In this document: positions 6,051 through 14,394 of the stretch, piece by piece
How positions within the stretch are numbered: the first letter of the stretch is position 1
Layout: each line of letters begins with the position of its first letter
From: JAAYZH01 sp964479695
GTDB lineage: Bacteria > Bacillota > Clostridia > Saccharofermentanales > Fastidiosipilaceae
NCBI GenBank assembly: GCA_964479695.1
Contig: CAYZSO010000042.1
Coordinates: 1 to 17,087, forward strand
Reading direction: 5' to 3'
Length of the DNA: 17,087 nt
Program-made: the position numbers and the translations under genes
The notes under the pieces: model-generated
The model's database searches: none
Told to the model about the DNA's origin: nothing
Seen by the model: the letters and a program-made list of their open reading frames with translations, nothing else

Positions 6051-6404
6051 ATGTCAAGAGTAAAAAGAGGCGTTACCGCCAGAGCAAGACATAAGAAGAT
6101 ATTGAACCTGGCCAAGGGTTATTACGGCCATAAGAGCAAACTTTACAGAGTCGCGAATCAGCAAGTGATGAAGTCCTTGTCCTACGCCTACCGTGATCGT
6201 AAGCGTAAGAAGAGAGATTTTAGGCGTCTTTGGATTACCAGAATCAACGCGGCTTGCCGTTTGAATGGTCTTTCTTATTCACGTTTCATCAATGGCCTCA
6301 ACAGGGCTGGTGTGAATTTGGATCGCAAGGTTCTGGCTGACATAGCCGTGAATGATCCGCAGAGCTTCAGCGCGATTGTTGAGACGGCCAAAGCCGCCCT
6401 CTAA
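6051..6404 (+). CDS. rplT: 50S ribosomal protein L20
   Basis: 117 residues, normal length. The start MSRVKRGVTARARHKKIL, the LAKGYYGHKSKLYRVA segment and the RDRKRKKRDFRRLWITRINAA block are diagnostic of L20. L20 helps assemble the large subunit by binding 23S rRNA. In Bacillota it also represses this operon through the infC leader. A GGAGGGAAGGA ribosome site precedes the ATG. Confidence 0.97.
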   Translation: MSRVKRGVTARARHKKILNLAKGYYGHKSKLYRVANQQVMKSLSYAYRDRKRKKRDFRRLWITRINAACRLNGLSYSRFINGLNRAGVNLDRKVLADIAVNDPQSFSAIVETAKAAL

Positions 6405-6433
6405 ACCCCGCGAATAGCCACACAGAGATTCGA

Positions 6434-6483
6434 GCGAGCAGCCACGTGAGCAACCGAAGCGAGCAGCCAAGTGAGCAGCCGAA
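6434..6483 (+). repeat. 25-bp tandem repeat, 2 copies
   Basis: Two 25-bp units beginning GCGAGCAGCCA (6434-6458 and 6459-6483) differ at two positions. They lie between the rplT stop and the operon terminator. Confidence 0.85.
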
Positions 6484-6492
6484 GTGAATGAT

Positions 6493-6521
6493 ATGCCCCG
6501 CGTAGGCGGGGTATCTTTTTT
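6493..6521 (+). terminator. Intrinsic terminator after rplT
   Basis: CCCCGC (6496-6501), loop GTAG, GCGGGG (6506-6511), extended by ATG/TAT to a 9-bp stem with one G-U pair. A C and six T (6516-6521) follow. The T run directly touches the GGAG ribosome site (6522-6525) of the next gene, leaving no room for a promoter. Confidence 0.9.
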
Positions 6522-6529
6522 GGAGAAAT

Positions 6530-7348
6530 ATGGCCGAATTACTGAACAGCAGGAAGAATAAACCTATCACCAAACTCCTGGAAGGCCGAAGAGGCAAAGG
6601 GGAGTGGGGAGAGTTGTTGTTTCCCGAAGGGATCAGGCTTTGCGAAGAAGTGATGCGAGCGGATCTCCGGGTTGATGCGTGTTTTTTTGCTGCGAGTTTG
6701 GGCGAGAATTTGGCTAGGACATTTGGCGGTGCGGAAACCAAATATTATGTTGTTTCGGATGACCTTTTCAAACAGATTTCCGAAACCCGGACTCCGCAAG
6801 GAATTTTGCTTGTTTGTGAGAAACCGAAGGCGTTCTCTTTCCGTGATGTGGAGGAGCAAGTTTTCTCGATGGTGGTTTTGGAGACTGTGCAGGATCCGGG
6901 CAATGTGGGGACGATCCTGCGGACGGCGTATGCTTTGGGTTTCCGGGCGGCCGTGCTGACCGGCATGACCGCGGATCCTTGGCAAGGGAAAGTTTTGCGC
7001 GCTGCGATGGGTGCTGCTTTTCACTTGCCTTTGCTTGTGGAAAAGGATATTTCGCAAGTTATTTGTTTGTGCAAGGAATATAATATAGCTGTGCTGGCTT
7101 CTGCTCTGGACGGTTTACCAATCAGAGAATATAAGCCGGAACAGAAAGTGGGACTCTGGGTCGGCAATGAGGGTAGAGGGTTGTCTGAGGCGGCTTTGGC
7201 CGCAGCTACAGTGAAACTGACTATCCCCATGCCCGGCGGAGCGGAGTCACTTAATGCCTCAACGGCTGCAGCGATTATGATGTACGAACTGCAGCAGAAT
7301 CGGCTAGACAGTACATCGGAAGGGCATTCTGAACCCTCGAAAAATTGA
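6530..7348 (+). CDS. SpoU/TrmH-family RNA 2'-O-ribose methyltransferase
   Basis: 272 residues. The three knotted SPOUT motifs are present in order: motif 1 VQDPGNVGTILRTAYALGF (with the N and R expected for catalysis), motif 2 VGLWVGNEGRGLS, and motif 3 IPMPGGAESLNASTAAAI. The N-terminal part (KPITKLLEGRRGKGEWGE, then FPEGIRLCEEV) is the substrate-binding domain of the TsnR/YsgA/RlmB-like group. S-adenosylmethionine is the expected methyl donor and rRNA the probable target. The exact nucleotide cannot be told from sequence. GGAG sits 4 bases before the ATG. The gene is 20 bases upstream of trkA1, so it is likely co-transcribed with the potassium genes and, through read-through, with rplT. Confidence 0.9.
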   Translation: MAELLNSRKNKPITKLLEGRRGKGEWGELLFPEGIRLCEEVMRADLRVDACFFAASLGENLARTFGGAETKYYVVSDDLFKQISETRTPQGILLVCEKPKAFSFRDVEEQVFSMVVLETVQDPGNVGTILRTAYALGFRAAVLTGMTADPWQGKVLRAAMGAAFHLPLLVEKDISQVICLCKEYNIAVLASALDGLPIREYKPEQKVGLWVGNEGRGLSEAALAAATVKLTIPMPGGAESLNASTAAAIMMYELQQNRLDSTSEGHSEPSKN

Positions 7349-7368
7349 AGGGTTGAAGGAAGGATTCT

Positions 7369-7986
7369 ATGCAAATTTTGATCATCGGTTGTGGACGAGT
7401 GGGGTCCCGGCTGGCGGAAGTCCTCATTGATAATGGGGAGGATCTGGTGATTCTGGATCAGGACCCGGATAATCTGGAGCTTGTTTCCCATTTGGACTGC
7501 ACGAAAATTCAGGGGATGCCCCTGGAGACAGTGATTCTTGAAAAAGCCGGAATTTCTAATGTTGATGCCGTGCTTTGCTTATCAGATAACGAAAATATGA
7601 ATGTGATGGTGGGCCAGATTGCTGTGAAGCTCTACAACGTGCCGCAAGTCATTGTTCGGATTTATAATCCGGAGAACGAGACGGTCTATCAGGCGCTGGG
7701 TCTTCAGACTATTTGTTCGACCTCGATGACGTTGGAAAAAGCGATGCAGGTTCTGGGGTTCTCACAATCGGAGGATCTGACCTCTGTATTGGGTTACCCG
7801 GTTCGCTATGACTTGCGTGAAGTGACTGAGTCGTGGGACGGTGTGACCGTGGATGAGGTGGAACGCAAGCTTAAGTGCAACGTGCTCGCGATTGCGAACT
7901 CGGATTCTCTCAAACTTGTTACGCGTGATTACGTGTTCAGTGCCGGTGAACACGTGGTGCTGGTTACCTTGCCGGTTGAGGAGTGA
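7369..7986 (+). CDS. TrkA-like RCK regulator of potassium uptake (copy 1)
   Basis: 205 residues. RCK-N Rossmann domain (about 1-120) with an intact dinucleotide motif GCGRVGS (7-13) and Asp after strand 2 (VILDQDP). The place of the usual GDGT motif reads QGMPLE. The C-terminal RCK-C part follows (about 130-205). Such soluble proteins form a ring under a TrkH/KtrB channel and gate it in response to nucleotides. GGAAGGA precedes the ATG. A second TrkA-like gene follows 13 bases later and trkH after that, so this is a three-gene operon. Confidence 0.9.
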   Translation: MQILIIGCGRVGSRLAEVLIDNGEDLVILDQDPDNLELVSHLDCTKIQGMPLETVILEKAGISNVDAVLCLSDNENMNVMVGQIAVKLYNVPQVIVRIYNPENETVYQALGLQTICSTSMTLEKAMQVLGFSQSEDLTSVLGYPVRYDLREVTESWDGVTVDEVERKLKCNVLAIANSDSLKLVTRDYVFSAGEHVVLVTLPVEE

Positions 7987-7999
7987 GAGGTAATTCATT

Positions 8000-8707
8000 A
8001 TGAAGAAAGTTATCATTGTCGGCGGGGACAAGGTTGCCTATTACCTGATTGGCTTACTGAGTGAAGAATATGACTACGATGTTCGCTTGATCGATACCAG
8101 GGTGCACATCGCTTCGAGGATTGCGAATGACTTCGATGTCAAGGTTTATCATGGTGATGGGACGAATGTCTCGATTCTGGAACGAGCTGAGGCACAAGAT
8201 GCGGATGTTCTCATTGCTCTGACAGGTAACGACGAGAGCAATCTGGTGGCTTGTCAGATCGCAAAGATTTACTTCGACGTCAAACTGACGATTGCTAAGG
8301 TCAATAATCCCCGTAATGCTTCGGTGATGAAGATTTTGGGCGTGGACCGAATCTTCTCGAATACAAAAATTTTGGCCCAAATGATTGACCAGGAAGTTAC
8401 GTATTCCGGCATGACTCTGGCTTACAACGTCCCGGGAACTTCGAAGGCGATTATCGGTGTGCCGCTCCATCCGGACAGTGACGCCGTGGGGCAGAGTTTG
8501 AATGATTATCATTTTGTCGGAGATAGCCGCGTAGTTATGATCACCAGAATGAATGGGGAGATTGTGATCCCCACAGGTGATGTGCAAATGAGAGCCGGTG
8601 ACACCTTATTGATCATCGCGGATGAGAAGGATTTTGAAGAGATTTGGCAGACCTTTATCAGGCCTGAAGGCTCTCTTCCTCAGTTATCAAACGGTGCGGA
8701 ATTATGA
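8000..8707 (+). CDS. TrkA-like RCK regulator of potassium uptake (copy 2)
   Basis: 235 residues. RCK-N domain with the glycine motif degraded to VGGDKVAYYL (second and third Gly replaced). The strand-2 acid (VRLIDTR) and the GDGT motif (YHGDGTNVSIL) are kept, the reverse of copy 1. The RCK-C domain is complete (VPLHPDSDAVGQSL to RAGDTLLIIADEKDFEEI). Paired RCK proteins next to TrkH are common in Clostridia. Here each copy has lost a different nucleotide-contact motif, which suggests a hetero-oligomeric ring. The stop overlaps the trkH start by 4 bases (ATGA), indicating translational coupling. Confidence 0.9.
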   Translation: MKKVIIVGGDKVAYYLIGLLSEEYDYDVRLIDTRVHIASRIANDFDVKVYHGDGTNVSILERAEAQDADVLIALTGNDESNLVACQIAKIYFDVKLTIAKVNNPRNASVMKILGVDRIFSNTKILAQMIDQEVTYSGMTLAYNVPGTSKAIIGVPLHPDSDAVGQSLNDYHFVGDSRVVMITRMNGEIVIPTGDVQMRAGDTLLIIADEKDFEEIWQTFIRPEGSLPQLSNGAEL

Positions 8708-10494
8708 ATCGTATGAATGAAGAGTTGAATGATCCAGAGCAAAAAGATCCAGAGCAGATAGATCCAGAGCAGATAGATCCAGAGCAGATAGATCGAGGGC
8801 AGACAGATCCAGAGAAATCCGCTGAGAAATCTGGGAGTAAAACACTAGAGAAATCTGGTAGTAAAACAGCGGCTAAATCTGGTGGCAAAACCAAAACCTA
8901 CCACCGAGCGGTTTTGCCCGTAGAGCCACTGGACCGGCGTGATGAGAAGGCTCATGAGAAGCCTCGTGGCGATGCTTCGGATGAAGAGGTGCTGGCGAAA
9001 CTTGAGAAACCGGATTTGACCGCGAGCATGGATGATCAGCACTTGCGCGAAAACATCGGCACACAGCACCAAATGGGCTACGTTTCTGAAGAGCAGGCGA
9101 AGCTCTCCCATGGTGTTCATGGTTTGTACTGGGTATTTGCCAGTCCTGTTCGGCTCATTGCGATTAGTTTTGCGGCCTTGATTCTGATTGGCGGTTTGCT
9201 TCTGACTCTGCCGATTGCCTCGCGGAGCGGGGAGTGGACCTCCTTCCTCACAGGAATTTTCACATCCACATCCGCGGTCTGCGTGACGGGCCTCATTTTG
9301 GAAGATACCGGTACTTATTGGAGCGCCTTTGGCCATACAGTGATCATCACGCTGATCCAATTAGGCGGCATTGGGCTGGTGACGGTTGTGGCTTCCTTCT
9401 TCGCTCTGTCTAAACGCAAAATGAACATTCGCACTCTCCGTGCCGTTCAGGATGCGACGGGCAGTGATTCGGTTGCTGAAGTGTATAGTTTGGCCAAAGC
9501 CGTCGTCGCCATCACGTTATCCTTTGAATTAGTGGGCGGGCTGATTCTGAGTTGGCGCTATGCACAGTTCATGCCGATCGGTTCGGCTTTTTATGCCGGG
9601 ATGTTCCAGGGTGTGTCGGCCTTTTGTAATGCCGGTTTCGATTTGTTGGGTCCCTGGACTGGTCGTTATTCCAGTATGACCTACATGAATGGGGACCCAA
9701 TTATCACGGTGACTTCCGCGCTCTTGCTTACTTTTGGCGGCATGGGTTTCATTGTTTGGTTGGAGATTTTCAAGTTCCCGAAGACACATAAGCTCTCCTT
9801 CCATTCGAAACTTGTACTCAAATTGACCGCGACCATTCTGATCATCGGAACGGTCTTGTTTATGGTTTTGGAGTGGAGCAATACAGGGGACTTGGCCATG
9901 GGTACCTTGCCGGTTTGGCAGCGTCCTTTTGCCGCCTTTTTCCAAACGGCAACGTTGCGAACGGCGGGTTTCAACTCAATTAATCAGAATAATCTCCGAG
10001 ATGTGTCCAAACTTCTCAGTTGCTTGGTTATGTACATCGGCGCAAGCCCTGTTTCTACAGGCGGCGGTATGAAAACAACGACGTTTGCGATTGTCTTCGC
10101 AACGATTAAGAGCAATGTCTTGGGCAAAAAAGCCGCCACACTCAACAAACATCAGATTGGCCATGATGTCTTTACGAGGGCTTTTGTGATCTTTACTTTG
10201 CTGCTGGTTGTGGCCTTCAGTTCAACGTTCATCATTACGATTACGGAGCGAGAGGCATTGGCTGCCGGACGTTTCTCGACGCTTGACATTATGTTTGAAG
10301 TTTTCTCCGCTCTGTGTACGGTCGGTGTCACGTCGATTCAAACCGAGAATTTGCAATGGCTCAGCACCATTCCGCTGATGCTTTGCATGTATATCGGCCG
10401 TGTCGGTCCCTTCTCCATTGCGCTGCTCTTGTCCATGCGCAATCAGAAGCAGGAGAATGTTGTCTTGCCTGAAGGCCTGACTTTTGTCGGATAA
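8704..10494 (+). CDS. TrkH/KtrB-type potassium channel subunit with long N-terminal extension
   Basis: 596 residues. Membrane part from about 148 to 578 with the four pore loops of the SKT superfamily: TSTSAVCVTGL (G196), GVSAFCNAGFDL (G311), QTATLRTAGFNS (G422) and VFSALCTVGVTS (G541). All four selectivity glycines are present. GASPVSTGGGMKTTT (446-460) forms the gating loop. This imports K+ under control of the two RCK proteins encoded upstream. Residues 1-145 are a hydrophilic, charged extension not found in typical members. It is built from DPEQI pentapeptides (11-35) and three KSGSKT octapeptides (42-65) coded by DNA tandem repeats. The start is fixed by the ATGA overlap with copy 2, so the extension is most likely translated unless an internal start is used. 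Confidence 0.93.
   Translation: MNRMNEELNDPEQKDPEQIDPEQIDPEQIDRGQTDPEKSAEKSGSKTLEKSGSKTAAKSGGKTKTYHRAVLPVEPLDRRDEKAHEKPRGDASDEEVLAKLEKPDLTASMDDQHLRENIGTQHQMGYVSEEQAKLSHGVHGLYWVFASPVRLIAISFAALILIGGLLLTLPIASRSGEWTSFLTGIFTSTSAVCVTGLILEDTGTYWSAFGHTVIITLIQLGGIGLVTVVASFFALSKRKMNIRTLRAVQDATGSDSVAEVYSLAKAVVAITLSFELVGGLILSWRYAQFMPIGSAFYAGMFQGVSAFCNAGFDLLGPWTGRYSSMTYMNGDPIITVTSALLLTFGGMGFIVWLEIFKFPKTHKLSFHSKLVLKLTATILIIGTVLFMVLEWSNTGDLAMGTLPVWQRPFAAFFQTATLRTAGFNSINQNNLRDVSKLLSCLVMYIGASPVSTGGGMKTTTFAIVFATIKSNVLGKKAATLNKHQIGHDVFTRAFVIFTLLLVVAFSSTFIITITEREALAAGRFSTLDIMFEVFSALCTVGVTSIQTENLQWLSTIPLMLCMYIGRVGPFSIALLLSMRNQKQENVVLPEGLTFVG
8731..8898 (+). repeat. 15-bp and 24-bp tandem repeats coding the TrkH N-terminus
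   Basis: Six 15-bp units related to GATCCAGAGCAGATA lie at 8731-8820 (three identical, the last two diverged). They are followed by three 24-bp units beginning AAATCTGG at 8827, 8851 and 8875. All are multiples of three, so copy changes keep the frame and only alter the length of the cytoplasmic tail. Confidence 0.95.
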
Positions 10495-10542
10495 GAGAAC
10501 GAATAGTGTAAAAACGTTTCAAATTCTACGCTGAACTATGGG

Positions 10543-10577
10543 AATCCTGCCGGGGTATTTGACGATCCGGCAGGATT
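10543..10577 (+). terminator. Hairpin terminator after trkH
   Basis: AATCCTGCCGG (10543-10553) and CCGGCAGGATT (10567-10577) form a perfect 11-bp stem with a 13-base loop. A weak tract TCTTAATAAT follows. It ends the trk transcript. The poor T tract makes efficiency uncertain. Confidence 0.65.
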
Positions 10578-10667
10578 TCTTAATAATGGAGACTAGCCAA
10601 AAATGATTGCTTGCTGTTATTCTTACAGTTGCTCTCCCTGATTCAGACATAATACCAGGAGGTAGAT

Positions 10668-12623
10668 ATGGGACTTACCTTAACCGAAAAAATAATCAAA
10701 AATCATTTAGTGACCGGAGACATGCGACCGGGAGCAGATATTGGAATCGCGATTGATCAGACTTTGACACAGGATTCCACCGGCACCATGGCCTATTTAC
10801 AGTTTGAACAGCTGGGTCTCCAGAAGGTCAAGACGAAATTATCCGTTTCCTATGTTGACCATAACATGCTTCAATCCGGCTTCGAAAATGCCGATGACCA
10901 TAAGTATTTACAGACAGTAGCAGCGCGTTACGGTGTTCGTTTCTCCAGACCCGGCAATGGTGTTTGCCATCAGGTGCACATCGAGCGTTTCGGCGTACCG
11001 GGTGAGACCCTCTTAGGTTCTGACAGCCATACACCGACTTGCGGCGGGCTGGGTATGCTGGCGATTGGCGCGGGCGGCTTGGATGTCGCGGTTGCCATGG
11101 GCGGCGGCGCTTATAACATCAAGATGCCGGAGGTCTTGGAGATCAGGCTTGAAGGGAAGAAGAAACCTTGGGTCACGGCAAAAGATATTATTCTGGAGGT
11201 CCTTCGCAGGCTTACAGTGAAGGGTGGCGTCGGGAAGGTTTTGGAATACACCGGTACCGGCGTCGCTGACTTAACTGTGCCGGAGCGGGCGACGATCACG
11301 AACATGGGTGCGGAGCTGGGCGCCACGACGTCGATTTTCCCCTCTGATGAAACGACGAAACAATTTCTGCGGGCGCAGAAACGTGAGGAGGATTGGTCGC
11401 AACAAATGGCTGATCCCGATGCTGTTTACAGTCAAACGGTGCTCATCGACTTGGATCAGCTGGAACCCCTGATCGCCTATCCTTCCATGCCGGACAAGGT
11501 TCACACAGTTGCCGAAGCGGCTTCGCAGAACATCAAGGTGGACCAGGTTCATGTCGGCAGTTGTACGAATTCCTCCTATGTTGACATGATGAAAACGGCT
11601 ATGCTTCTCAAGGGCAAAACCATTCATCCGGATGTCTCGCTTGTCATCGCGCCGGGCTCGAAGCAAGTCTTCAATATGATTGCTGCGAATGGTGCTCTGG
11701 CGGATATGATTTCGGCCGGTGCCCGCATCCTCGAAGCGGGCTGCGGCCCTTGCATCGGTATGGGTCAATCGCCCCGGAGCGGTGGGGTTTCTCTCCGTAC
11801 GATTAACCGCAATTTCTATGGCAGAACCGGAACTCCGAATGCACAAGTCTACTTGGTGTCCCCGGAGACAGCGGTGGCGGCGGCTTTGGCCGGAGTAATC
11901 GCTGACCCCAGAGACTTAGGCGAGCCACCGGTAGTGGCAGTCCCCGAAGAATTCACGGTGAATGACAACATGATCGTCATGCCGCCGGAGGACGGATCCG
12001 CGGTGGAAGTGGTGAGAGGGCCCAACATTAAGCCGGTGCCGGATCACTTCCCACTTGCGGAAACGGTGACAGGAGATGTCTTGATCATCCTGGAAGATAA
12101 CATCACCACCGACCACATCATGCCTTCCACAGCGAAACTCTTACCGTTCCGCTCGAATGTGCCGAAACTTGCGGAGTACTGCCTCACACCTAGCGATCCG
12201 GAGTTTCCTGCCCGGGCCAAAGCCAGCGGCGGCGGCTTCATCGTGGCCGGGCATAATTATGGGCAGGGTTCCAGTCGCGAACATGCGGCTCTTGCGCCTT
12301 TGGCCTTGGGTGTGAAGGCGGTGATCGCGAAATCATTTGCCCGCATTCATGAAGCGAATCTCATTAATAACGGGATTTTGCCGCTGGTATTTGCTGATGA
12401 ATCGGACTATGATGCTCTGAAACAAGGCGACCAACTCGCCATTCAGGACGCGGTGCGACAAGTGAACGAGGCTGCGGACGGAGCGGAAGTTGAGGTTACG
12501 AATGAGACTTCCGGAACGACGTTCCGTTGCCGTATGAAGATCTCAGCCAGAGAACGAGATATGCTGATCGCCGGTGGCCTGCTACGTCTGACGACGTCTG
12601 ACAAACGTCTGACGACCGTCTGA
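10668..12623 (+). CDS. Aconitate hydratase
   Basis: 651 residues, the shorter bacterial/mitochondrial-like aconitase form. It interconverts citrate and isocitrate. The 4Fe-4S ligands are C299 (VGSCTNSS), C359 and C362 (AGCGPCIGMG). Substrate motifs are QDSTG (35-39) and GSDSHT (117-122), and the swivel domain has LEDNITTDHIMPST and GQGSSREHAA with the catalytic Ser. The family normally ends near AGGLL. Here the last dozen residues (RLTTSDKRLTTV) are translated from an 11-bp tandem repeat that runs across the stop. A strong AGGAGGT (10657-10663) lies 4 bases before the ATG. It is followed 73 bases later by citrate synthase. Together the two genes make isocitrate from oxaloacetate and acetyl-CoA, the entry to 2-oxoglutarate and glutamate in anaerobes with a partial citrate cycle. 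No isocitrate dehydrogenase lies in this window. Confidence 0.96.
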   Translation: MGLTLTEKIIKNHLVTGDMRPGADIGIAIDQTLTQDSTGTMAYLQFEQLGLQKVKTKLSVSYVDHNMLQSGFENADDHKYLQTVAARYGVRFSRPGNGVCHQVHIERFGVPGETLLGSDSHTPTCGGLGMLAIGAGGLDVAVAMGGGAYNIKMPEVLEIRLEGKKKPWVTAKDIILEVLRRLTVKGGVGKVLEYTGTGVADLTVPERATITNMGAELGATTSIFPSDETTKQFLRAQKREEDWSQQMADPDAVYSQTVLIDLDQLEPLIAYPSMPDKVHTVAEAASQNIKVDQVHVGSCTNSSYVDMMKTAMLLKGKTIHPDVSLVIAPGSKQVFNMIAANGALADMISAGARILEAGCGPCIGMGQSPRSGGVSLRTINRNFYGRTGTPNAQVYLVSPETAVAAALAGVIADPRDLGEPPVVAVPEEFTVNDNMIVMPPEDGSAVEVVRGPNIKPVPDHFPLAETVTGDVLIILEDNITTDHIMPSTAKLLPFRSNVPKLAEYCLTPSDPEFPARAKASGGGFIVAGHNYGQGSSREHAALAPLALGVKAVIAKSFARIHEANLINNGILPLVFADESDYDALKQGDQLAIQDAVRQVNEAADGAEVEVTNETSGTTFRCRMKISARERDMLIAGGLLRLTTSDKRLTTV

Positions 12624-12662
12624 CAAACGTCTGACGACCGACTGACGACCGACTGACGACCG
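12585..12662 (+). repeat. 11-bp tandem repeat across the aconitase stop codon
   Basis: About seven units related to CGTCTGACGAC, alternating with CGTCTGACAAA and ending as CGACTGACGAC. The first units code the aconitase C-terminus, the TGA (12621-12623) is inside the array, and the rest is intergenic. Since 11 is not a multiple of three, adding or losing a unit can move the stop and change the C-terminal residues. Confidence 0.92.
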
Positions 12663-12696
12663 CGGGGTAAGATTTCACAACACGAGGGGAGTAACT

Positions 12697-14064
12697 ATGC
12701 CAAATCAAGAGACCTTAGAAAATTTGCGGCTGTTGACAGAACAATTCAATGACTCAGCGGCCGCCAAGAAGATCGAACCGGAACTCTATCAGCGTTACTC
12801 TGTTAAGCGGGGACTTCGCAATGAAAACGGCACGGGTGTCCTGGTGGGGCTCACGGAAGTCGGCGAGGTTTTTTCATACTATATTGTGGATGGCGAACGA
12901 CTTCCGGCCGAAGGTAAGTTGTTTTACCGAGGCATTTCTATCGAAGATATTGTCGGTAATTTCTGGCATGAAAAAAGATTCGGGTTTGAGGAAGTATGTT
13001 ATCTTCTGCTTTATGGTGAGCTGCCGACAAGAGATCAATTGACGCTATTTACTGAGACTTTAGGTGGCCTTCACAACCTGCCCCAGCATTTTTTGGAAGA
13101 TACGATTTTCAAGAGCCCGAGCCGCGATGTGATGAATAAGCTTGCCAGATCGGTCTTGGGGCTCTACGCACACGATCCGAAAGCAGACGATATTTCTTCA
13201 GCAAACGTTTTGCGCCAATCGCTGGAACTGATTGCGCGTTTCCCGGTGCTGATCTCCTACGCTTATATGGCGAAGAGGCATTATATTGATGAGGAGAGTT
13301 TGTTTATCCACTCGCCTGATCCCAAACTCAGCACGGCCGAGAATATCTTGCGCCTTATTAGGGCGGACGCCCAATATACTGAGATGGAGGCCAGAGTTCT
13401 GGACCTGGCTATGGTTGTCCAGGCTGAGCACGGTGGTGGCAATAATTCTACTTTCACCTGCCGTTGTGTGAGCTCTACCGGCACGGATACCTATTCCGCG
13501 ATTGCTGCGGCTATTGGTTCTTTGAAAGGCCCCCAGCATGGCGGTGCTTCGGGTATGACCTACCGGATGATGCAAGAACTCAAAGGTGCTGTCACCAATT
13601 GGCGTGATGAGAATGAACTTTCTTCTTATCTGCGCAAATTAGTTAATAAACAAGCTTTTGACCGATCCGGGCTTATTTACGGAATTGGCCATGCGGTTTA
13701 TACGGTTTCAGATCCGAGAACGCATTTATTGAGAGATTATGCGAGAGGTCTGGCGTATGAAGCCGGTCGGGAAAGCGAGTATGATCTCTATCTTTCGATT
13801 GAGCGGCTTGCTCCCCAAATCCTCAATCAAGAGAAGCATCAGGATAAACCGATCTGCGCGAATGTGGATTTTTACACAGGATTTATCTATGACTTGCTGG
13901 GAATACCTTCTGACCTCTTTACTCCGATCTTTGCCGCGGCCAGAGTTCCGGGCTGGTGTGCTCACCGCATGGAGGAGCTGAACAGCGGCGGCAGAATTAT
14001 TCGCCCTGCTTATAAGAGTGTTATTTCCCGGCGTAATTACAAGCCCATGGCTGAGCGAGGCTAA
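12697..14064 (+). CDS. gltA: Citrate synthase (type I-like, clostridial)
   Basis: 455 residues. It condenses oxaloacetate with acetyl-CoA. Active-site residues visible: H245 in AEHGGGNNSTFTCR, H281 in GPQHGGA, H332 in GIGHAVYTVSDPR, D391 in NVDFYTG and R416 in RVPGWCAHRMEE. The N-terminal part (about 1-60) precedes the RGISIEDI substrate-fold start. The length and an HGGGN form of the first His motif fit the clostridial group. GAGGGGAG precedes the ATG. Transcription with the aconitase is likely given the same strand, the 73-base gap and the absence of a terminator. The gene ends in MAERG, coded by the first unit of a 10-bp repeat that continues past the TAA. Confidence 0.96.
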   Translation: MPNQETLENLRLLTEQFNDSAAAKKIEPELYQRYSVKRGLRNENGTGVLVGLTEVGEVFSYYIVDGERLPAEGKLFYRGISIEDIVGNFWHEKRFGFEEVCYLLLYGELPTRDQLTLFTETLGGLHNLPQHFLEDTIFKSPSRDVMNKLARSVLGLYAHDPKADDISSANVLRQSLELIARFPVLISYAYMAKRHYIDEESLFIHSPDPKLSTAENILRLIRADAQYTEMEARVLDLAMVVQAEHGGGNNSTFTCRCVSSTGTDTYSAIAAAIGSLKGPQHGGASGMTYRMMQELKGAVTNWRDENELSSYLRKLVNKQAFDRSGLIYGIGHAVYTVSDPRTHLLRDYARGLAYEAGRESEYDLYLSIERLAPQILNQEKHQDKPICANVDFYTGFIYDLLGIPSDLFTPIFAAARVPGWCAHRMEELNSGGRIIRPAYKSVISRRNYKPMAERG

Positions 14065-14110
14065 GCGAGTCTAAGCGAGTCTAAGCGAGGCTGAGCGAGT
14101 CTGAGCGAGT
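14051..14110 (+). repeat. 10-bp tandem repeat across the citrate synthase stop codon
   Basis: Six exact 10-bp steps from 14051: CTGAGCGAGG, then variants CTAAGCGAGT or CTGAGCGAGT. Unit 1 codes the last residues and the stop TAA (14062-14064) is in unit 2. Every unit carries TAA or TGA, so expansion always brings extra stop codons. Confidence 0.95.
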
Positions 14111-14144
14111 CTGAAATCAAAATGAATGGAGAGGTAGATCTGAC

Positions 14145-14333
14145 ATGGCTCGGGAGCCTATAACACTATTTCATAAACCATGGTTTGTTTTCCTCTTGTC
14201 ATTGAGTATATTAACCGCAATTTTTCTCCCGGTAGCTGACAAAGTCGGCTACTGGACGTCGGCTTTCCCTGCCGCATTACTTTTGGCGCTGTTTCCCACG
14301 GCCATATCCGCAATCTATGCTCGAATCCGCTGA
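14145..14333 (+). CDS. Small two-helix membrane protein of unknown function
   Basis: 62 residues. Two hydrophobic segments are likely membrane helices: about 13-31 (WFVFLLSLSILTAIFLPVA) and about 37-58 (WTSAFPAALLLALFPTAISA). They are joined by a short loop with Asp and Lys, and the protein ends IYARIR. GGAGAGG lies 10 bases upstream of the ATG. No family is recognised. It lies between gltA and the nitroreductase on the same strand. The regular hydrophobic pattern and ribosome site support a real gene, but at this length chance cannot be excluded. Confidence 0.6.
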   Translation: MAREPITLFHKPWFVFLLSLSILTAIFLPVADKVGYWTSAFPAALLLALFPTAISAIYARIR

Positions 14334-14394
14334 TGTCCCTGTTTGTTTTACTCTCGGTAAAAACTTGGTAATACTAAGTAGATCTTGGTAAAAC

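Noticed and set aside
10668..14064. Possible full citrate cycle operon
   Set aside because: Only aconitase and citrate synthase are present, with no isocitrate dehydrogenase in the window.
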